64,000 bases of DNA from contig OU612069.1 of the NCBI GenBank assembly GCA_914767715.1, positions 24,921,387 through 24,985,386 on the forward strand. Reading direction: 5' to 3'. Source of the DNA: Membranipora membranacea. Its lineage: Eukaryota > Bryozoa > Gymnolaemata > Cheilostomatida > Membraniporidae. The translations under genes and the position numbers were made by a program. Within the stretch, counting starts at the first letter, position 1. Each line of letters begins with the position of its first letter. Below are positions 13,401 through 27,300 of the stretch, piece after piece. The notes under the pieces were generated by a model. It saw only the letters and a list, made by a program, of their open reading frames with translations, ran no database searches and was not told the origin of the DNA.

Positions 13401-16400
13401 AAAAGTAAGAAAAACCTGTTGTTATTATAATTATTCATGAGATTATAACTGACCTTTTCCCCGAGGAGTATAGGTAGGAACTCATTATAAGTTATGTGCT
13501 GCAGCATAGCCCCTACTATCCTTCTTGTCTCTTGATATATGAAGTCATCTCTTGCCTGAAACCAAAAAAAAATGGAGGATGAACGTTGAAAGATTTTTAT
13601 TTTATTACTGAATGCCTATTTAAAGGCTCTTGAGCTAGTATTCAACTTTGATATTTAATTGTCACACACACAGATGATTTTATGGTCTGAGCCCTCCAGA
13701 CTCTTGCCCCCCCCCCCCCCGCCTAACGGCCCACTCATAGACAAAACAGTACAGAAAAGCAACCAGTCTAACAAGTAATTAAAGTTTTAGTAGTTTTCCA
13801 CTCACACTTTCACCGAGAGCTGTATATATGGGCGGAGTTTGTTGTGATAAGATGGCCGCTATCCTGTTGTGCTCGTTCATGAATACTGTGTGGATAGAGG
13901 CTAGGCCTGGTTGTATGTTTGATCTGGTATCACCTGTAGTAATAATATTATCTTCTGATTAGACAAAAATAGTTGAAGCTTGTTCATCATCTAAATCATG
14001 TAAGTTTACTTATTATGAAACTGAATTTTCTTGGTTTATTTATTACTTCCTATTCATTTCATATTTCTTTCAGACTGCAGTCTGCTGGCAATCATGAGAA
14101 GAACTTGCAGGCCAAGGTAAACGAAGCACTAGCTGGTGCTTTTATCAGACTGAGATAATTTGCTTTTTCTGTTCTGATCGTGATTATGATACAATGGGAA
14201 GTTCGTTTAAAGCGGGACCTCTTTTAACCATTTGCAATTCGAAGTTCTTTTTTCCATGCATGTTAAACAATCTTTAAAATCCATAAATGGTCCTAATTCC
14301 GTTATTTTTGTTCTACCGAATTAGTACTTTCTCTCACTGGGCCCGCAAATTGTTGTCACTTACTTATTGAATGGAATTAAATGAGGATTTCTAAAAAATG
14401 GTTAAATCTTACCTGCTTTAAAACATTCTGCCTCATTAACACATTCACTGTATACTAGCTCGTGGTGCCTATCATCATGAGGTAGTAGATGTCCGGTACT
14501 GCTGAGTAGCGTCCCGTTAACGTTAGTCCTCAGCTCCCAGGCTATTTGGTTCTCAGATCCATAGACCATACTACCATCTATGAATGCGGTGTTTCTGTTG
14601 AGCTGCTCTCTTGGACCTGTTATCAAAAAAAGCAAACTGAAATGCTCTCGAAAGTCAAGGGAAGTTCAAATCATCTGCACCATAGACTGTAGATGCATAC
14701 CAATCTAGCTTTTAAGGTAGAGACAAAGGGGTCGGTAAATATTGAATTTCTATAAACAGTTGACAAGCTCTTGATATGAGGGAAATGTTAATTCAAATCA
14801 TAATTACGTTGCGTCATTTTAAGTTTTGCTATTCACTATGTATCTACCTTAAATGTCTGAACTCGACCAAACGTGATAGCTGGTAGCCAATAACTAAATT
14901 TAAAACGCATTTCACTTAGATCTAATAATTATACGGTTGTTGCCTGGATTAAGTTTGATCCATTTATCCAGCGTTGGAGTTATCCCTGTGACCAGTGGAG
15001 GGGGAGCAACTCCGAATACAGGCAAATTGACCAAACCAAACAAACGAAAATTCAAGATGCCTTACCTAATTCACAGTCTCCATAAGGCACTGCTAATGAT
15101 CTCTGAAACTCCATACATGTGTGTCCAGCCCCAAATGTCTCATCATTAACTTCTAACGCCAGACACATATTTGTGTCCGCACTGAGAAAGGATGAGAAAT
15201 CAAACTTTGGTTGCTAATGAATGCTGTGGAGCGGATATCATCACTATTATTTAAACACACAAACTGCACCGGAATATCAAGCATAATGAAACGCTACTAC
15301 CAGCCACCCCGGCACAGTTTCAGCACATAAACTAACTAAACGCCATTTATAAATCTGAGTTGCTTGTTCCCGAAAATGCATTACTAAAAACTCAAGTATT
15401 AGTTACGAGTTGTCGGAACTCATTTGTAGTATGACAAATCCAACTTGGATTGAGAGGATGATTTTCTGAAGGAGAGGCTCATTACATTTAGCAAATGTTA
15501 AATATGCATACCTTCACAACATAAGAATTATATGCACATGTTGCATATCAATATCTTCAGAATATAAATAATTTGGACATGGGTGTGGATTTTTGTTTTT
15601 TTTGAAGAGCTGGGAAATAAGGAGGGGTACTGGAATTTTTTGGAATACTCAAACTACAAATAATGCACATACAATGTTTTTTTGTTGTGATGCTTCAATG
15701 TGAAATGTTTCCATGGTATTCAGCCAAATCTCAATGAAAACTATCAGGGATATCATCCAGCATATTAATCAGGGGGTCTTTCAATTAGAAACAGCCAACA
15801 TAGCAATCTGATCGCTAACTCAGTGAGTGAGCAATACCTCCTAGGCTCTCGTTATCAAATCGCTCAGTCAGTGATAGAATTAGACACATTCTGAGTTAGC
15901 GATTTGGGAGTGATTTTGTCTGATTGAAAGACCAATTGAGTGATCATTTTGAGCGATGTGAAAGTGATAACTTGCTTTAGTAAAGCATCACTCTCTCTAA
16001 TTGAAAGAACCCACAGTATTGGTACTTTATGAGCAGCAAATGTTTCTCCCACTATAATAAGAAGTTAGTTAATTATATATGAGTATATTACCTTGTAGCA
16101 GCAGTGTCTCTTCGCTGACTATTTCTTGTCAGCTGTGCTTGTGCAGCTAACTGCTGTCTTAAAGAGGATCCAACAGACACTTTATCAACACATTTCCTGC
16201 AATGAAATAATTATATCCTTATCATTGATCTACCCTCACAGTCTCGAGTACAAATTTATTCAGGTGAAGTGACGGAAATATCATAATCTGAATAATGTAG
16301 GTGCAGTATGCATATAATTTGAAAGTTCCATCCAGGACCTAAGACTAGTAGAAATTTCTCAGATTAAACAATAACTCATTATCTTCAGTCATGTTCCTCA

Positions 16401-19400
16401 TAAGGCAAGAGCTTATCTGAGCGTTAAGATGATTGCGTTACGGCAGGACATATCAAACATCACTACTTCCACAAACTCCACTCTCAACCATTTGGACACT
16501 GAGACTAGGTGGGTTTGAAAAGTAGGCTATTCCCAGCAAGCTCTGCAATAATGCAGCTTAGGTCAAATCTTCCTCACTAAGCTGTTGGACTCTTACCACA
16601 AGTATCGATTATATATTATAAGCGTATGTATTACCCAGTAGCAGTGCCTGTCTGCCACCACACTGACATCAAGACTACACTAATATCATGTGTATCTCTG
16701 ATCGTCAGTTTTAGTACGAGTACCTAACATGTACCCGTCCCTAATTAGTCAAATTGAACTCGGGCTGTCACACCATATTCCTTGTGATGGTACTCATGCT
16801 AACTGAATTAGTTCACTCTCTATCGATCAGAGATATACATACAATAGAACATCACATGATCAGGTTAGTTCTCCACTTACCCAGTAGCACCTGTCCGCCA
16901 CACACCATCATAAGTACAGCAGGACCCTGAGGTCTCTCTCTGAGGAGTGAGCGTGATGTCATGATCTATAAACTGGCCCCAGAGCATGAGCATATGGCTG
17001 TGATCTGAGGACATCTTCATCTTGTCGGTAGCTGCCATCAGATGCACTGTTTTTGACACTTCTCGAGCCGTAGGTAAACACTTACCTGACAAAAATATAT
17101 ATACAACATGAGAAATTTTACGACCGAAACTAACCTCTATATGCGCGGCTTTTGGGAAAGTTTGCAAATTACTGTTATCTGGTAGCAATATGTTTTCGCA
17201 AAGCCTGTATGAAGATTTTTTTTTATTCTTAGCAGTTGAAAGCCTGATGGCAATGGTAATATCGTTTATTTGAACGGGAAAACGGTAAAGTTAGGGTTAT
17301 GAAAATCGCAGCCAAATTTCTTAAACTGAATGTGAATGCAGTATATCCAGTATATACTTGTTTGTGTAGTACACACATACTGACCGTCAGCGGAGTACAT
17401 GCGAGGTTTTCCTATACCATCATCATACTGAGCAGCTGTATACCTGAGGTGATGTGTGTCAGCTGATCCCCAGTGTGGGTTCTGTAGGTTGTTACATCTA
17501 CCATCCTGTGGTGAGATTTCAATATGACTACTTCATTCTATTAATTGATTGATACGCGTAACTTGGCAAGCCTCAACTTGGAGTGGACTCCGGGCATCTA
17601 TTTTTAATAATTATAATTGCATTGACGTTCCGTTCGTTGGTAGATTTACTTAGGCTGGCACAGCTTTCTTCTCCAAACAGGATTAGTATGTAGTCTTTTT
17701 GCCATGTGGAGAGATTGCAATGCCAAAGTTAAATAGTAAAAAATGCAGCTTTGCCACAGGTTTAATCATCATAAACCTTACAAAAATAAACCTGACCTCT
17801 TCTAAAGCTGGAAGTCATAGATGGCCAACTCAAGTCAGAGAAATGGAGATGGATTACGTTTTGGTTTGAAGTATTTGGCATTTTTTATTTGAACCTATTG
17901 TGTTGGCTGTTGGCTCTGAATGGCTTTAATCGACCAGAGCCAACGTATTGGCTGCATGCAACCATATCTTTTGAATATAAACCAATATAAAGGTTATTTT
18001 GAGTGTACTTACAATTGATCTGTATTTATGTGTAGGACTACAAGGAGCCCAGCCACTAGCACAGTTTATAAATCTGATTTGTCTTCTAATACGAGCATGT
18101 GCCTCGGCTTCCCTAAAGTAAAGAAATTATTCAAGGTTAATTTATTTGTTGGAAACAAAAGCTGAAACATACAAGAACCAAAAAAAGAGATGAAAAGTTC
18201 ATAAGAATGACAATAAGAATATACAATGAGACTTAATTGTACCTTTCCTGGACCTTCATGGCAATTGTTGTACCTTTTTTCTATTTTGTGCCCTTTTCTA
18301 CTTTGTACCCTTTATGAAACTTTTATGGACAATATTTGTCCCCTCTCAGGGGGTTACATGGTACTACTATAGAAGAAGTTACATGATTGTACCATTAATT
18401 TTGATTTGAACCCCTATCAAGATGTTGTGTACCCTCTAGGTACCCTCTAGGTACCCTCTAGGTACCCTCTAGGTACCCTCTAGGTACCCTCTAGGTACCC
18501 TCTAGGTACCCTCTAGGTACCCTCTAGGTACCCTCTAGGTACCCTCTAGGTACCCTCTAGGTACCCTCTAGGTACCCTCTAGGTACCCTCTAGGTACCCT
18601 CTAGGTACCCTCTAGGTACCCTCTAGGTACCCTCTAGGTACCCTCTAAGGCTAACATAATGTATCCTGCCAAATATTGTTCGTTTTTGTTCCCTTATTGT
18701 ACCTTTTTTTTTACAGTGTGATGTCTCATTGTCATTGTATTGACTGATGGTACTGTCAACCTATATCAAAAATAGTTTAGAGGAAAAATGAGTCATGCTC
18801 AGAATAAAAATATAAGAAATCTTTGTTTTTTGTTGTTGAGATACCCTAAACTATAAAAAATAAAATAACACTTAATAATTTTCACATATTTCATCCAGGG
18901 TCCCATTTTTTGTATGATGGATTAGACTTGACACTTGTTGGGGCCACACCCTGTTTTTCGTTGAAACCATACTTGCAAACAAAAAGACGTAACACATAAG
19001 CTTGACACTAACACAAAGGCCCTTGATACCAGATATTTTAGGATCGTAGAACGTATTAACTATATAATTTATTGGGATGCTTGATTGATTCAACCCTCAA
19101 AAGTCAGGTTTCAACTTAGATCTGATAACAAAATATTTCTAGGAGAGCCCTTATTTACACATGCATTGACCACAAAAAGTTGCCAAAAAAATTATTGGAC
19201 CAGTTTCACAAAGCCCTAGTCATTTCCTTCACTTACCATTTATAAAAAACCTTTATCATAGTTATTTGACTGAATCGTGATCAATGCACTGTGAAACAAC
19301 GCTATAAGACTGAAACCAAAATAGAGAGAAGTGATTGGTAACCACTAGCTCTGCTCTGTCCTCTAGAAGAGTCTAAACCACGGAATATCAAACTAACAGC

Positions 19401-22400
19401 AGCCCTGGCCCACGGGAAGTTTGAGTGCCGTGCTGTAGTTTGTTATAATCTTCTTCTGTTCAGACATTCAGTAACAAAAGCAGCGCCAAATGTTGTAGTC
19501 CATGGCCTATGACTCCAATAACACGGCAACTCCCACACACAGTTTATGTACTTACCCATACTCCTCTGATAGATCAGCGATAACTGACAGCACATGTTCA
19601 GCAGCTTGGTGATTCTCAAGAGATCTTTTTCCTAAACTGTGTGATTCACTGCTAGCCCTCAGAGGACATCCGTTACTTCTCAAACCTACAAGTACAAAAT
19701 ATTCCTTGAAACAAGAACAAAAAATGCTATTGATCAGGATTATTCCAAGTAATTGGTCTGGGTCATTTCCTTCTTGATCCAAAAGAGAGGTAAAGTATTT
19801 GAATCTCTCACCCCACTTATTATGGTTAATCGGAGCAAAAACTGATCTTATCAAGCTAGTAATTTGGGCAAATAAAAAATATTCCCTACAGCTCTCTGAT
19901 CAATAGATGCATGGGTAGAATGTCAAATGTAAAGTAAAAAATGACTTTTCTGCTGATGAGACGCCCGTTTACATTATAGGCTATTCAATAATGGAATGAT
20001 TTTTTCTTCCAATGATAGTTTCTAAATCACAACACCATAGTTACGGCCTTTTGGAATTGTACAGCTTTAACAGAGGACATGATATCTGTGAGAAAAACTC
20101 TCCTAAGGTAATGGTGATGATGATATTCTGATTAGTTGTAAACATTAATTCAAGTAGACGATTTATGTAATCACATTCATGTCTGGGATTCCCGCCCATT
20201 TGTAATACACCCCACGATCTCACGGAAACCTACATTAAAACTGTTAATTGTTTTATATCATCAACTTTATTTGCAGAGGTGGTCTACTCCAAACTCCCTA
20301 AGCGCGAGATCCAGTTGATCTCCTTTAGATGATGTTGGAATTTAAGGATTGAGTCCAAAACATGTCCATTTTTTGCAACAAGGTTGATAGACTTGTTTAA
20401 TTAATGTGGGAAACATGGTCAACCTACTCCCAAATTTATTTTAATTTCCTGCCCACTTTGAGTCTGTAGGCTGCTGTCTGTAAGTAGGTATTTAATTAAT
20501 GAAAAATTCTTTGACGGAAAATGTGGTTGTCCTCATTATGGCCTTACAGATATTGACCACAGCTTGAAGCGACGCATAGGCCTACTATTTTATTGTTTCA
20601 AGTTCCATGAGAAAGAAAATAAAGTGTTGTTTGTGAGAAAGGAAACTGTTGGTTCAGAAGTTCTAATTCAATTCTTTTTAAATTCAGAATATTGGCATGC
20701 AACAGGTGCTATCTCTCCCACTGGAAGGAAGGGGGATAGGTGGCCAATCATCACTTATCCTGTAGAAGGCAAATTGAAGGGTGGTTGTCCTGATTTTCAC
20801 TGAGTGGTTTTACAGGTACCAAATCACGGCTTGGAAAAACAAATCTATGTTAGTCTTACGGATATAAAAACTATTGCAAACAAAAATATATTATTGCATT
20901 TTCATGCTTACAATATCAAGGATAGATTCGGGCCAACATTCCATGTCCTGTTTTAATAACCATCTCAGACAAATATAAAAACTAGATTTTATGGGGCAAT
21001 AAAATCTCTTCTAAAACTTCAGCTCATTACTTCCTAGTTCAATCCATTACCAGGGCAATAAATTTGATTCCATTGGAATGATTATTGCGGGTTGGCATAC
21101 CAGAGCTTCTATGTTTGCTATGGTTGCATTATTAAGCAGCTATGCTGGCAAGCCGAGCCCTGATGAATAATTTAACACAAGACCTACCTGGTGTTACCAA
21201 GTATTTTCTATAGGAGTTGTAAACAATTCTGACCATCCGATCACAACAGGATATGCAAAAAAATTTATAATAGCTATTAACCAATCATGGCAATCATAAA
21301 CTTTAAGCACCTTAGGTTTTAAAAGTGTGGCTATTCTCTCCTATGTGAACACTTTAGTTGTTTACCACCAAGATTTTAGTATCTCAGCCACACCCTTGCC
21401 TGTTAGTTATTTCTAACCTCAATAGATCGTAAAGATATGGTTTCTATTTCCTTGATATGGATTAAATGCATTTTTTTCTAATAAACAGTAGCTATGGTCA
21501 TGGAGATTTGATACAATCAGATGCTGTGGACTGCAGCCTGTAGATGACTACACAATGAGATATATATTATATATAAATATCATTTATATTGGAGGTTTGC
21601 TCCATTATCCAGCATTAAGTTAATGGAAATTTTATTCTGATTGCTTGAACTGAGGCAAATAATAAAGCAGGCTAGCTTCAGAAACCAGGCTACAGTATCA
21701 CTTCCTATGGTGTCATATATCTAACCAATGCAATGGATACTTTCCATTGGCTGTGGCACTTTTGCTGGTAGCATTTGTCATTGGAGAGAGAATCACAGAA
21801 TTATCTCTTCATGTATTCTGGTAGGCCGGCTATTCATTTTCACAATCCAAACTTACATCACACAGCTTGTGAGTGAGAGAATGCTTTTCCATCAAGCCCA
21901 CTGTTCTGCTCTACAATTACTCTTACATGGTGTCATATCAGGACAGAATATGAATGAAGTGATAACCTCTTCAGAGTGAGGATGTACCCTTACTCTGTGA
22001 CCTTTTGTTTATAGATAGTTTTCAGGATCACAGAGTAAACTCTTTTCCTTTTCTGTATCTTATATTATTACAGGTTACTGGTTACTGGTATCATTTGATA
22101 AGTTCATCACTGAGTTATATCTGTAAATGTTCTAACTGTTTGATGACACCAGGTCAAATGTATAATTTATGCATAACTTGAGAGCACTTTTTATATCTAA
22201 ATGCTATGCAACAATGCAAATTTGGTAACGCTCTTCCTGACACATGATGCCCCTAGGCTTTCGTTGGGAACATTGAAAATGCTTTGCACATGGGGATGTT
22301 ATAGTTTTAATTAGTTTACTAGAAAAAATATCAACCAAATCCAATTTCCTAAAGTATTCATAAGATGTATTTCCCTGGAATGTGAATTATATAATATCTT

Positions 22401-23959
22401 TGCAAGTTGTTAGCGCCAGACATAAGATTGTGGGGAGCTGTTATGGCAACATATTTTCTTAAAATCAGTTCCATATGGGAGAGCTCCCTGGTTTCGTTGA
22501 TATAAAATTGCTCTAGAAGTATTTCTACATTATCATAATGTTGTGTTATGTGGTAATTGGTATCAATTATTAGTTATCCTATAACTAGGTGTGATATCAT
22601 CCCATGAATGGTAGAGCTTAGCACCGACCTGTGATGGCTGGAGTGATCTCCATATCTCGCCTAACTCTATCACTGATTAGTCCGCCCTCATCTAAAGATT
22701 TAAGTATCTCTGTATAATCCACTGCCAACACACCTGTAAACAGAGATAATTGATCGCCGGTAAATTATACAACAGTAACATCCTACCTTTTTGGATGAAT
22801 AACGACATTTATCAAGGTTTAATGGTAGTATCACATTTGAAGTTCTAAGTTGAACTTAGTTTACACGCTAATAATGGGACTATTTCTATAAATAGCAAGA
22901 ATTTAAATGATTATCCACCTTTCCCCCATCCACGGGAAACTTTACACCATAGACTGCTGAATCTCTGCGGGATACCTCATCAAATGAAATTAACACTTGT
23001 GCCATCTCAAAATAAAATGGGAATAGACAAATTTGGAATGACTCATATAGCCAAAAAGCCTTATCATGGTAAAGAGAGGATGTTCAGATCAGCTCTCTGT
23101 AACGTTTGCAGGATTCCCATGACAGTAGATAGGAAATTAAAGATGGTCAGATATGAGGTGGCATGTATGTGTGAATATTTCTTGTCTGCCATTTTTCAGA
23201 TATGTGCTTGCGAGAACATAAACACATAAACTCATGGGATCATGAATGGGGTAAAGTGACTCATATGTGCAAAAGTTCACATACATAAAGTAAGCTTCAT
23301 GTATCAGATTCATTCAAACAACTAGTATGTAATCATTATTCTGTGGTTGATTTACCCTGGAGATTTAGCTAATACCAAGATAAGCCAGAGATTTAATACC
23401 TCCTAATAGTGTACTGGTCCTCTTTAGAGATTTATTGTGTAATCAATAATTCACGTCTTGATGCTAATCAATGGCATTATGTGCCGAGGAAACAAAAAGA
23501 GCTGAGAAATTGTTGGTGAAGTTTTTTTACTTTGTCACTTAAATATTTGGTATAGTCCAGCTTCATCAAATGTGATCCAAAGCGTTAGAGATATCTGAGG
23601 TTGATATCTCATTTCGGAATTATGGTATTAGAATCCCCTCTAATTGAAAAATTCCAATATACAATATCACTTCAGCTCGTGCAAGTTCGCCGATGAATTG
23701 ACTGCTAAGACAGGTTTTCACCTATTTATACTAGACTTAATTCCATACTCACAAAAGTTTAGAATAATTACACTAAATAATCAGGTTAATCATTTTACAG
23801 TCTTAATTGAATTTTTATCGTATCTGCTTCGAAATCTAGCAACTAATTTGGACAGAGATAAATTGAAAACATGAGAACTTTAAAAGAAGTGCTCTCTCCA
23901 GCTTGCCTACTTTGAAATAGTAGTAGTGTCAGAACCCACGTAGCACTGCAAAGATCCAT
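10466..23959 (-). CDS. Secreted animal heme peroxidase (MPO/peroxinectin-like), complete, 16 coding exons, 733 aa
   Basis: Exons on the minus strand: 23959-23911, 22733-22629, 19685-19556, 18112-18013, 17505-17385, 17085-16881, 16196-16092, 15181-15066, 14616-14413, 13933-13806, 13555-13454, 12990-12815, 12348-12140, 11737-11635, 11246-11077 and 10644-10466 (stop TAG). They total 2202 nt, exactly 734 codons, with every phase matching and GT-AG borders. Seen: a signal peptide ([13 protein letters not shown]), a propeptide, [13 protein letters not shown], the distal site LWGQFIDHD (Gln, heme-linking Asp, distal His, Ca2+ Asp), CMEFQRS, the Ca2+ loop [29 protein letters not shown] with catalytic Arg, proximal His in [11 protein letters not shown], and [10 protein letters not shown]. 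The family oxidises halides, thiocyanate or tyrosines with H2O2. Length is close to myeloperoxidase, with no added domain or membrane anchor. Oddity: the residue three after the catalytic Arg, normally the heme-ester Glu, is Ile. The start-exon call rests on phase and the signal peptide. Confidence 0.95.
15772..16012. mobile_element. Small MITE with TTTCAATTAG inverted termini
   Basis: The left end reads GGTCTTTCAATTAGA and the right end CTAATTGAAAGAACCC, giving inverted termini around a body of about 240 bases made of related TGAGCGAT/GAGTGA motifs. There is no coding capacity. It lies in a peroxidase intron. The terminal core TTTCAATTAG is shared with the element at 45260-45744, suggesting one family. 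No convincing target-site duplication was found. Confidence 0.6.
18429..18648. repeat. 11-bp minisatellite GTACCCTCTAG, 20 copies
   Basis: Twenty consecutive, almost perfectly identical copies of GTACCCTCTAG (220 bases) lie in the peroxidase intron between the exons at 18112 and 19556. Looser GTACC(T/C)-rich sequence on both sides (about 18240-18430 and 18650-18710) suggests the array grew from a local GTACC-rich background. Very low divergence implies recent expansion. Confidence 0.95.
18653..22628. other. Peroxidase introns 2 and 3, no other gene seen
   Basis: Apart from the exon at 19556-19685 I see no supported feature here. Open frames of 60-100 codons, such as plus-strand 20564-20803, have no recognised domain, no fitting splice sites and no homology I can identify. 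Confidence 0.5.
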
Positions 23960-24089
23960 ATTCCTGTGTAATCCGAGTAACCAGCAGAAGAAGTTTGTTC
24001 TTTTTTGAGGAGAACCTGTTCCTATCAAACTGTCAAAGTATAAATGAGGCTACTCCCAGAGCTAACGGAAATATATGTCTGCTTTCAAT

Positions 24090-24303
24090 TGCAGAAACAC
24101 CTATGTCCGTCAAGATGGTCTATTAATAGCCGCATTGACTCAACTTCGTGGTACCATGACAAAGAAGGTCAGGTCTATTCATCAACTTTACACCAACTCC
24201 CTCTACTCCTCCTGTGCGCTTATGGGACAAGCTCACGACCACACCTTCTTACTAAAGGAACCCACTGTGTTGCTAGGATGTCTGTCAAAAGAGACAACCT
24301 AAA
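24090..24303 (+). CDS. Candidate terminal coding exon of an unrecognised gene, or an exon-derived pseudogene
   Basis: A splice acceptor (TTTCAATTGCAG) is followed by an open frame of about 71 codons ending at TAA 24301-24303. The product begins NTYVRQDGLLIAALTQLRG and continues through RSIHQLYTNSLYSSC and FLLKEPTVLLGCL. The composition looks coding and amphipathic rather than random, but I do not recognise the family. It lies about 130 bases upstream of the peroxidase start, on the opposite strand. An ATTAAA occurs about 70 bases after the stop. Any upstream exons would overlap peroxidase introns, and I could not find them, so it may be an isolated duplicated exon or retro-copy. Confidence 0.35.
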
Positions 24304-27300
24304 GACATACTGAGGTCATGGATTAATGTATTCATTGAGGTGTTACTACAGTTGTCACCTCAATTGGGGATTAAATACTCATATACTTTTCAACAAGATA
24401 AAAAAGGTGGTTCACAAAGACACAACCAATTTTGGGCTGTGACTGTTGGTCATCAATCAAAATTATCTGCTAAGAGAAACACTGAATCAATCATCAGATG
24501 TCAAGACAGATATTAATATTTATCATTACTGGTTGCCAAATGAACGAGTTTGATTCTGTTGGTTATTGCAAAAACCCTTCCAATACTAGACTAGGAAGTG
24601 GACTAAGTATGAAAAGACCACAATAAGCTCTACTCTAGACAATACGGATTATCCGACATAATTTGTACACATCGATTTTGCTAACACGCCTTTGTAATTT
24701 ATCCTGTTTATCTGGGGTAGTAGGCCCATTACACAGATGTATTTAGGCTTACAGCGTAATGGAAATCTAGTCATGATGCACTGATATTTATTTACATTTG
24801 TTTCCTGAAAATTCAAATATTATTCTTAAAAACTGTAATTTTATCGATAAGCATAAGTAAAAACAACTACCAAATCAAGCCTTAAAGGTGTGTCAATTCT
24901 GCAAAAGGCTGCAAGGATGGTTTTCAGTTGTTCAGATGGTTAGAGTTAAACCATACGATCGGAATGCTTATGAGTAATGTATGCAAGGATTCTCATGGGT
25001 GGTTTGCAGTTCTCGTCACAAAAGTGGGTTCAAACAACTTCAATTCTAAATATAGGATTGATGTTCTTTCATAGCTTAGAAGTTATGAATTAATGATCCA
25101 TATTGAAATAATCAAAGACAGAACATTATCATTAATTTATCAGCATCACATATCAACAAAAACTGAAGGAGATCAGAATATACAACTAACCATCAGAGTA
25201 GGGGTGCCATGAGAGGAAAGGGCGTGCATAGCTTATAGAAGCATGATAAAAGGTAAAGGGTGGCGCATTGTGTGGGGGCCTGAGGGCGGGAAGGCAGGTC
25301 AGGTCACTGCTTGATTTAGGAGGGTGAAGAGAGGGAAGGGTGAGATCATATTCATGCAGTATCTCAAGGGTTTCCAAAAGAATAATGCAGATGAATGAAT
25401 GGTGAATAGCGATATTTTACAAATTATGTAAATAAGTTTCTATCTGCGATGCATGAATACATTGAAAAATACAATGACCTTTTGGAGATTGATCTTCTTG
25501 CGATCAGTGAGCCTGGAAGTTGTACTCTGTAATGGCTCTCCAAAATATAACATCTACCTCGATCCAGTAGCATACACATGCTCACTACACCCAAGCCACA
25601 CCAACAAAGACTGAAACTCTGAGCTGTGTTTCAATTATGTTTGACAACAAAGAAGGAATGCCATGCATGCAAGGGTTGTTCAACCGCCCAACTTCCTTCC
25701 CCATTAAGGGTGTGTTTAACTCCATAATTCAGCCAACAACACCCATACTGTGACGTTTGCTATAGGTAAGGTTACCATATCCTCAAAAGATATTATTTAT
25801 ACCCAGATATCAGCTACCATTAAAAATAGTTCTGCAATGCCTCTGAGGTCCACCTTGGGTTCATGGATCATTGTCAGGAATTTTACTAAAAATGCAAATA
25901 ACTGAGAATAGAACATGCATAGAGGAGGGGGCGGCTAAGTAAGGCAAGGCCAGAGTCAAAAAACAAAAAGAATTCCTGAAATGTAGTTATTATTGACAAC
26001 AAGCCCTCACTCAACGAATAGGAAAGGAATAGCATTTCCGACAATAACATTGATTCATAAGTCTTTAGAGGCTGAGATAATGCTTTCATTTCCTCTTCTA
26101 GTGCAACAAATGAGAATAAAACTTGTAAAACAATCTTTTTATTAAGGCACAAGGCACTCTATAGCAAATCAGGTTTTTTCTAGCTTCTTCAATGTGTAAA
26201 CAAACCACAGTGGCGTACTAGGCTTAACTTGACCTCTTGTTTACCCTCGTGATTCTTGGCATCTCTTTGGTATCTGAAGCATTAGGAAATGCCAGCAGGG
26301 TCTCTTTACAAGCAAACACAAAAGGTACGAAATCTTGGGAAGGAGAAGATGAATCTTCAAAATTGAACAAAGCAGCAAGGGAAATTTTCACTTTTTTTTC
26401 TTCACTGCTAAATTCTTTACACATGATTAAACAGTTTTTGTCTTCTGATCAATTTAAAGTGGTTTGTGTACCTGCAGTACCTGCAGTATCTGCAGTCTCT
26501 CTAACTCCTTGGTGTGCCTGCTCTGTTTTTACATGATTTTACATAATCACTGGAATAAGATCTTTGAATGGTAAATAATATAAATAAGTAACAACGTCTA
26601 TCAGATGAGAAGCTGATGACATAATTACTTAATTGATGTTATATTTTAGTTGTTTTATTAGAACAAGGTTGTTTTGCATTGAGAAATAAGGACTTTAAAT
26701 GGCTGATTAGAATCCCCAATGCTGTGTTCTTAGGCATCGGCATCTGAAATTTAAGGATTGAAGTTTAGTCGTAACAAATAATTTAAATACCGATTTTCAA
26801 TGCAAGGTCACAGCTAGGTACTCTTCATTGATTGATAGCTACAGCCGGGTTTGGATTTACCCACACCAAAATTGACCTGTTTTGAATGTAGCTCGGGAAT
26901 ATTGCTGATTGATGAACCCTGAAAATAAATTCTGCGCACATTATGAAATGAATTTGAGTGAGATTGACAATTAGTTGAGAAAATCATTTGTCATTTTAAA
27001 GCACTAAAGTTCACAATGAATAGCTTTCCAGCATGTTACGTTACCACCCCCCCCCCCCCTCTTGGCCCTTGGATTGACCTTAGATGCAAGTTGGCTGAAA
27101 TTTGCCCGCACTATATATAACACACATTTATTTGGAGACAGATTTAAGTGCAGGCCAATTGAAACGAAAAACCAAAGAGTAAAATAATCGCTACTGCCGC
27201 CCACAGCCAACCCTTAAATGCGTTCGGGATGGCGATCACGGCCGTAAGCGGTCGTTAACGACCGCGATTGCCATCCCGAACGCTTTTAAGGGCTGGCTGT

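Noticed and set aside
13849-13860. Second YY1-like AAGATGGCCGC
   Set aside because: It falls within a peroxidase coding exon and is explained by the protein sequence.
26224-26536. Signal-peptide-like plus-strand frame MFTLVILGISLVSEAL
   Set aside because: Its first codon is TTG, not ATG, an opposite-strand frame overlaps it fully, and no splice structure supports it.
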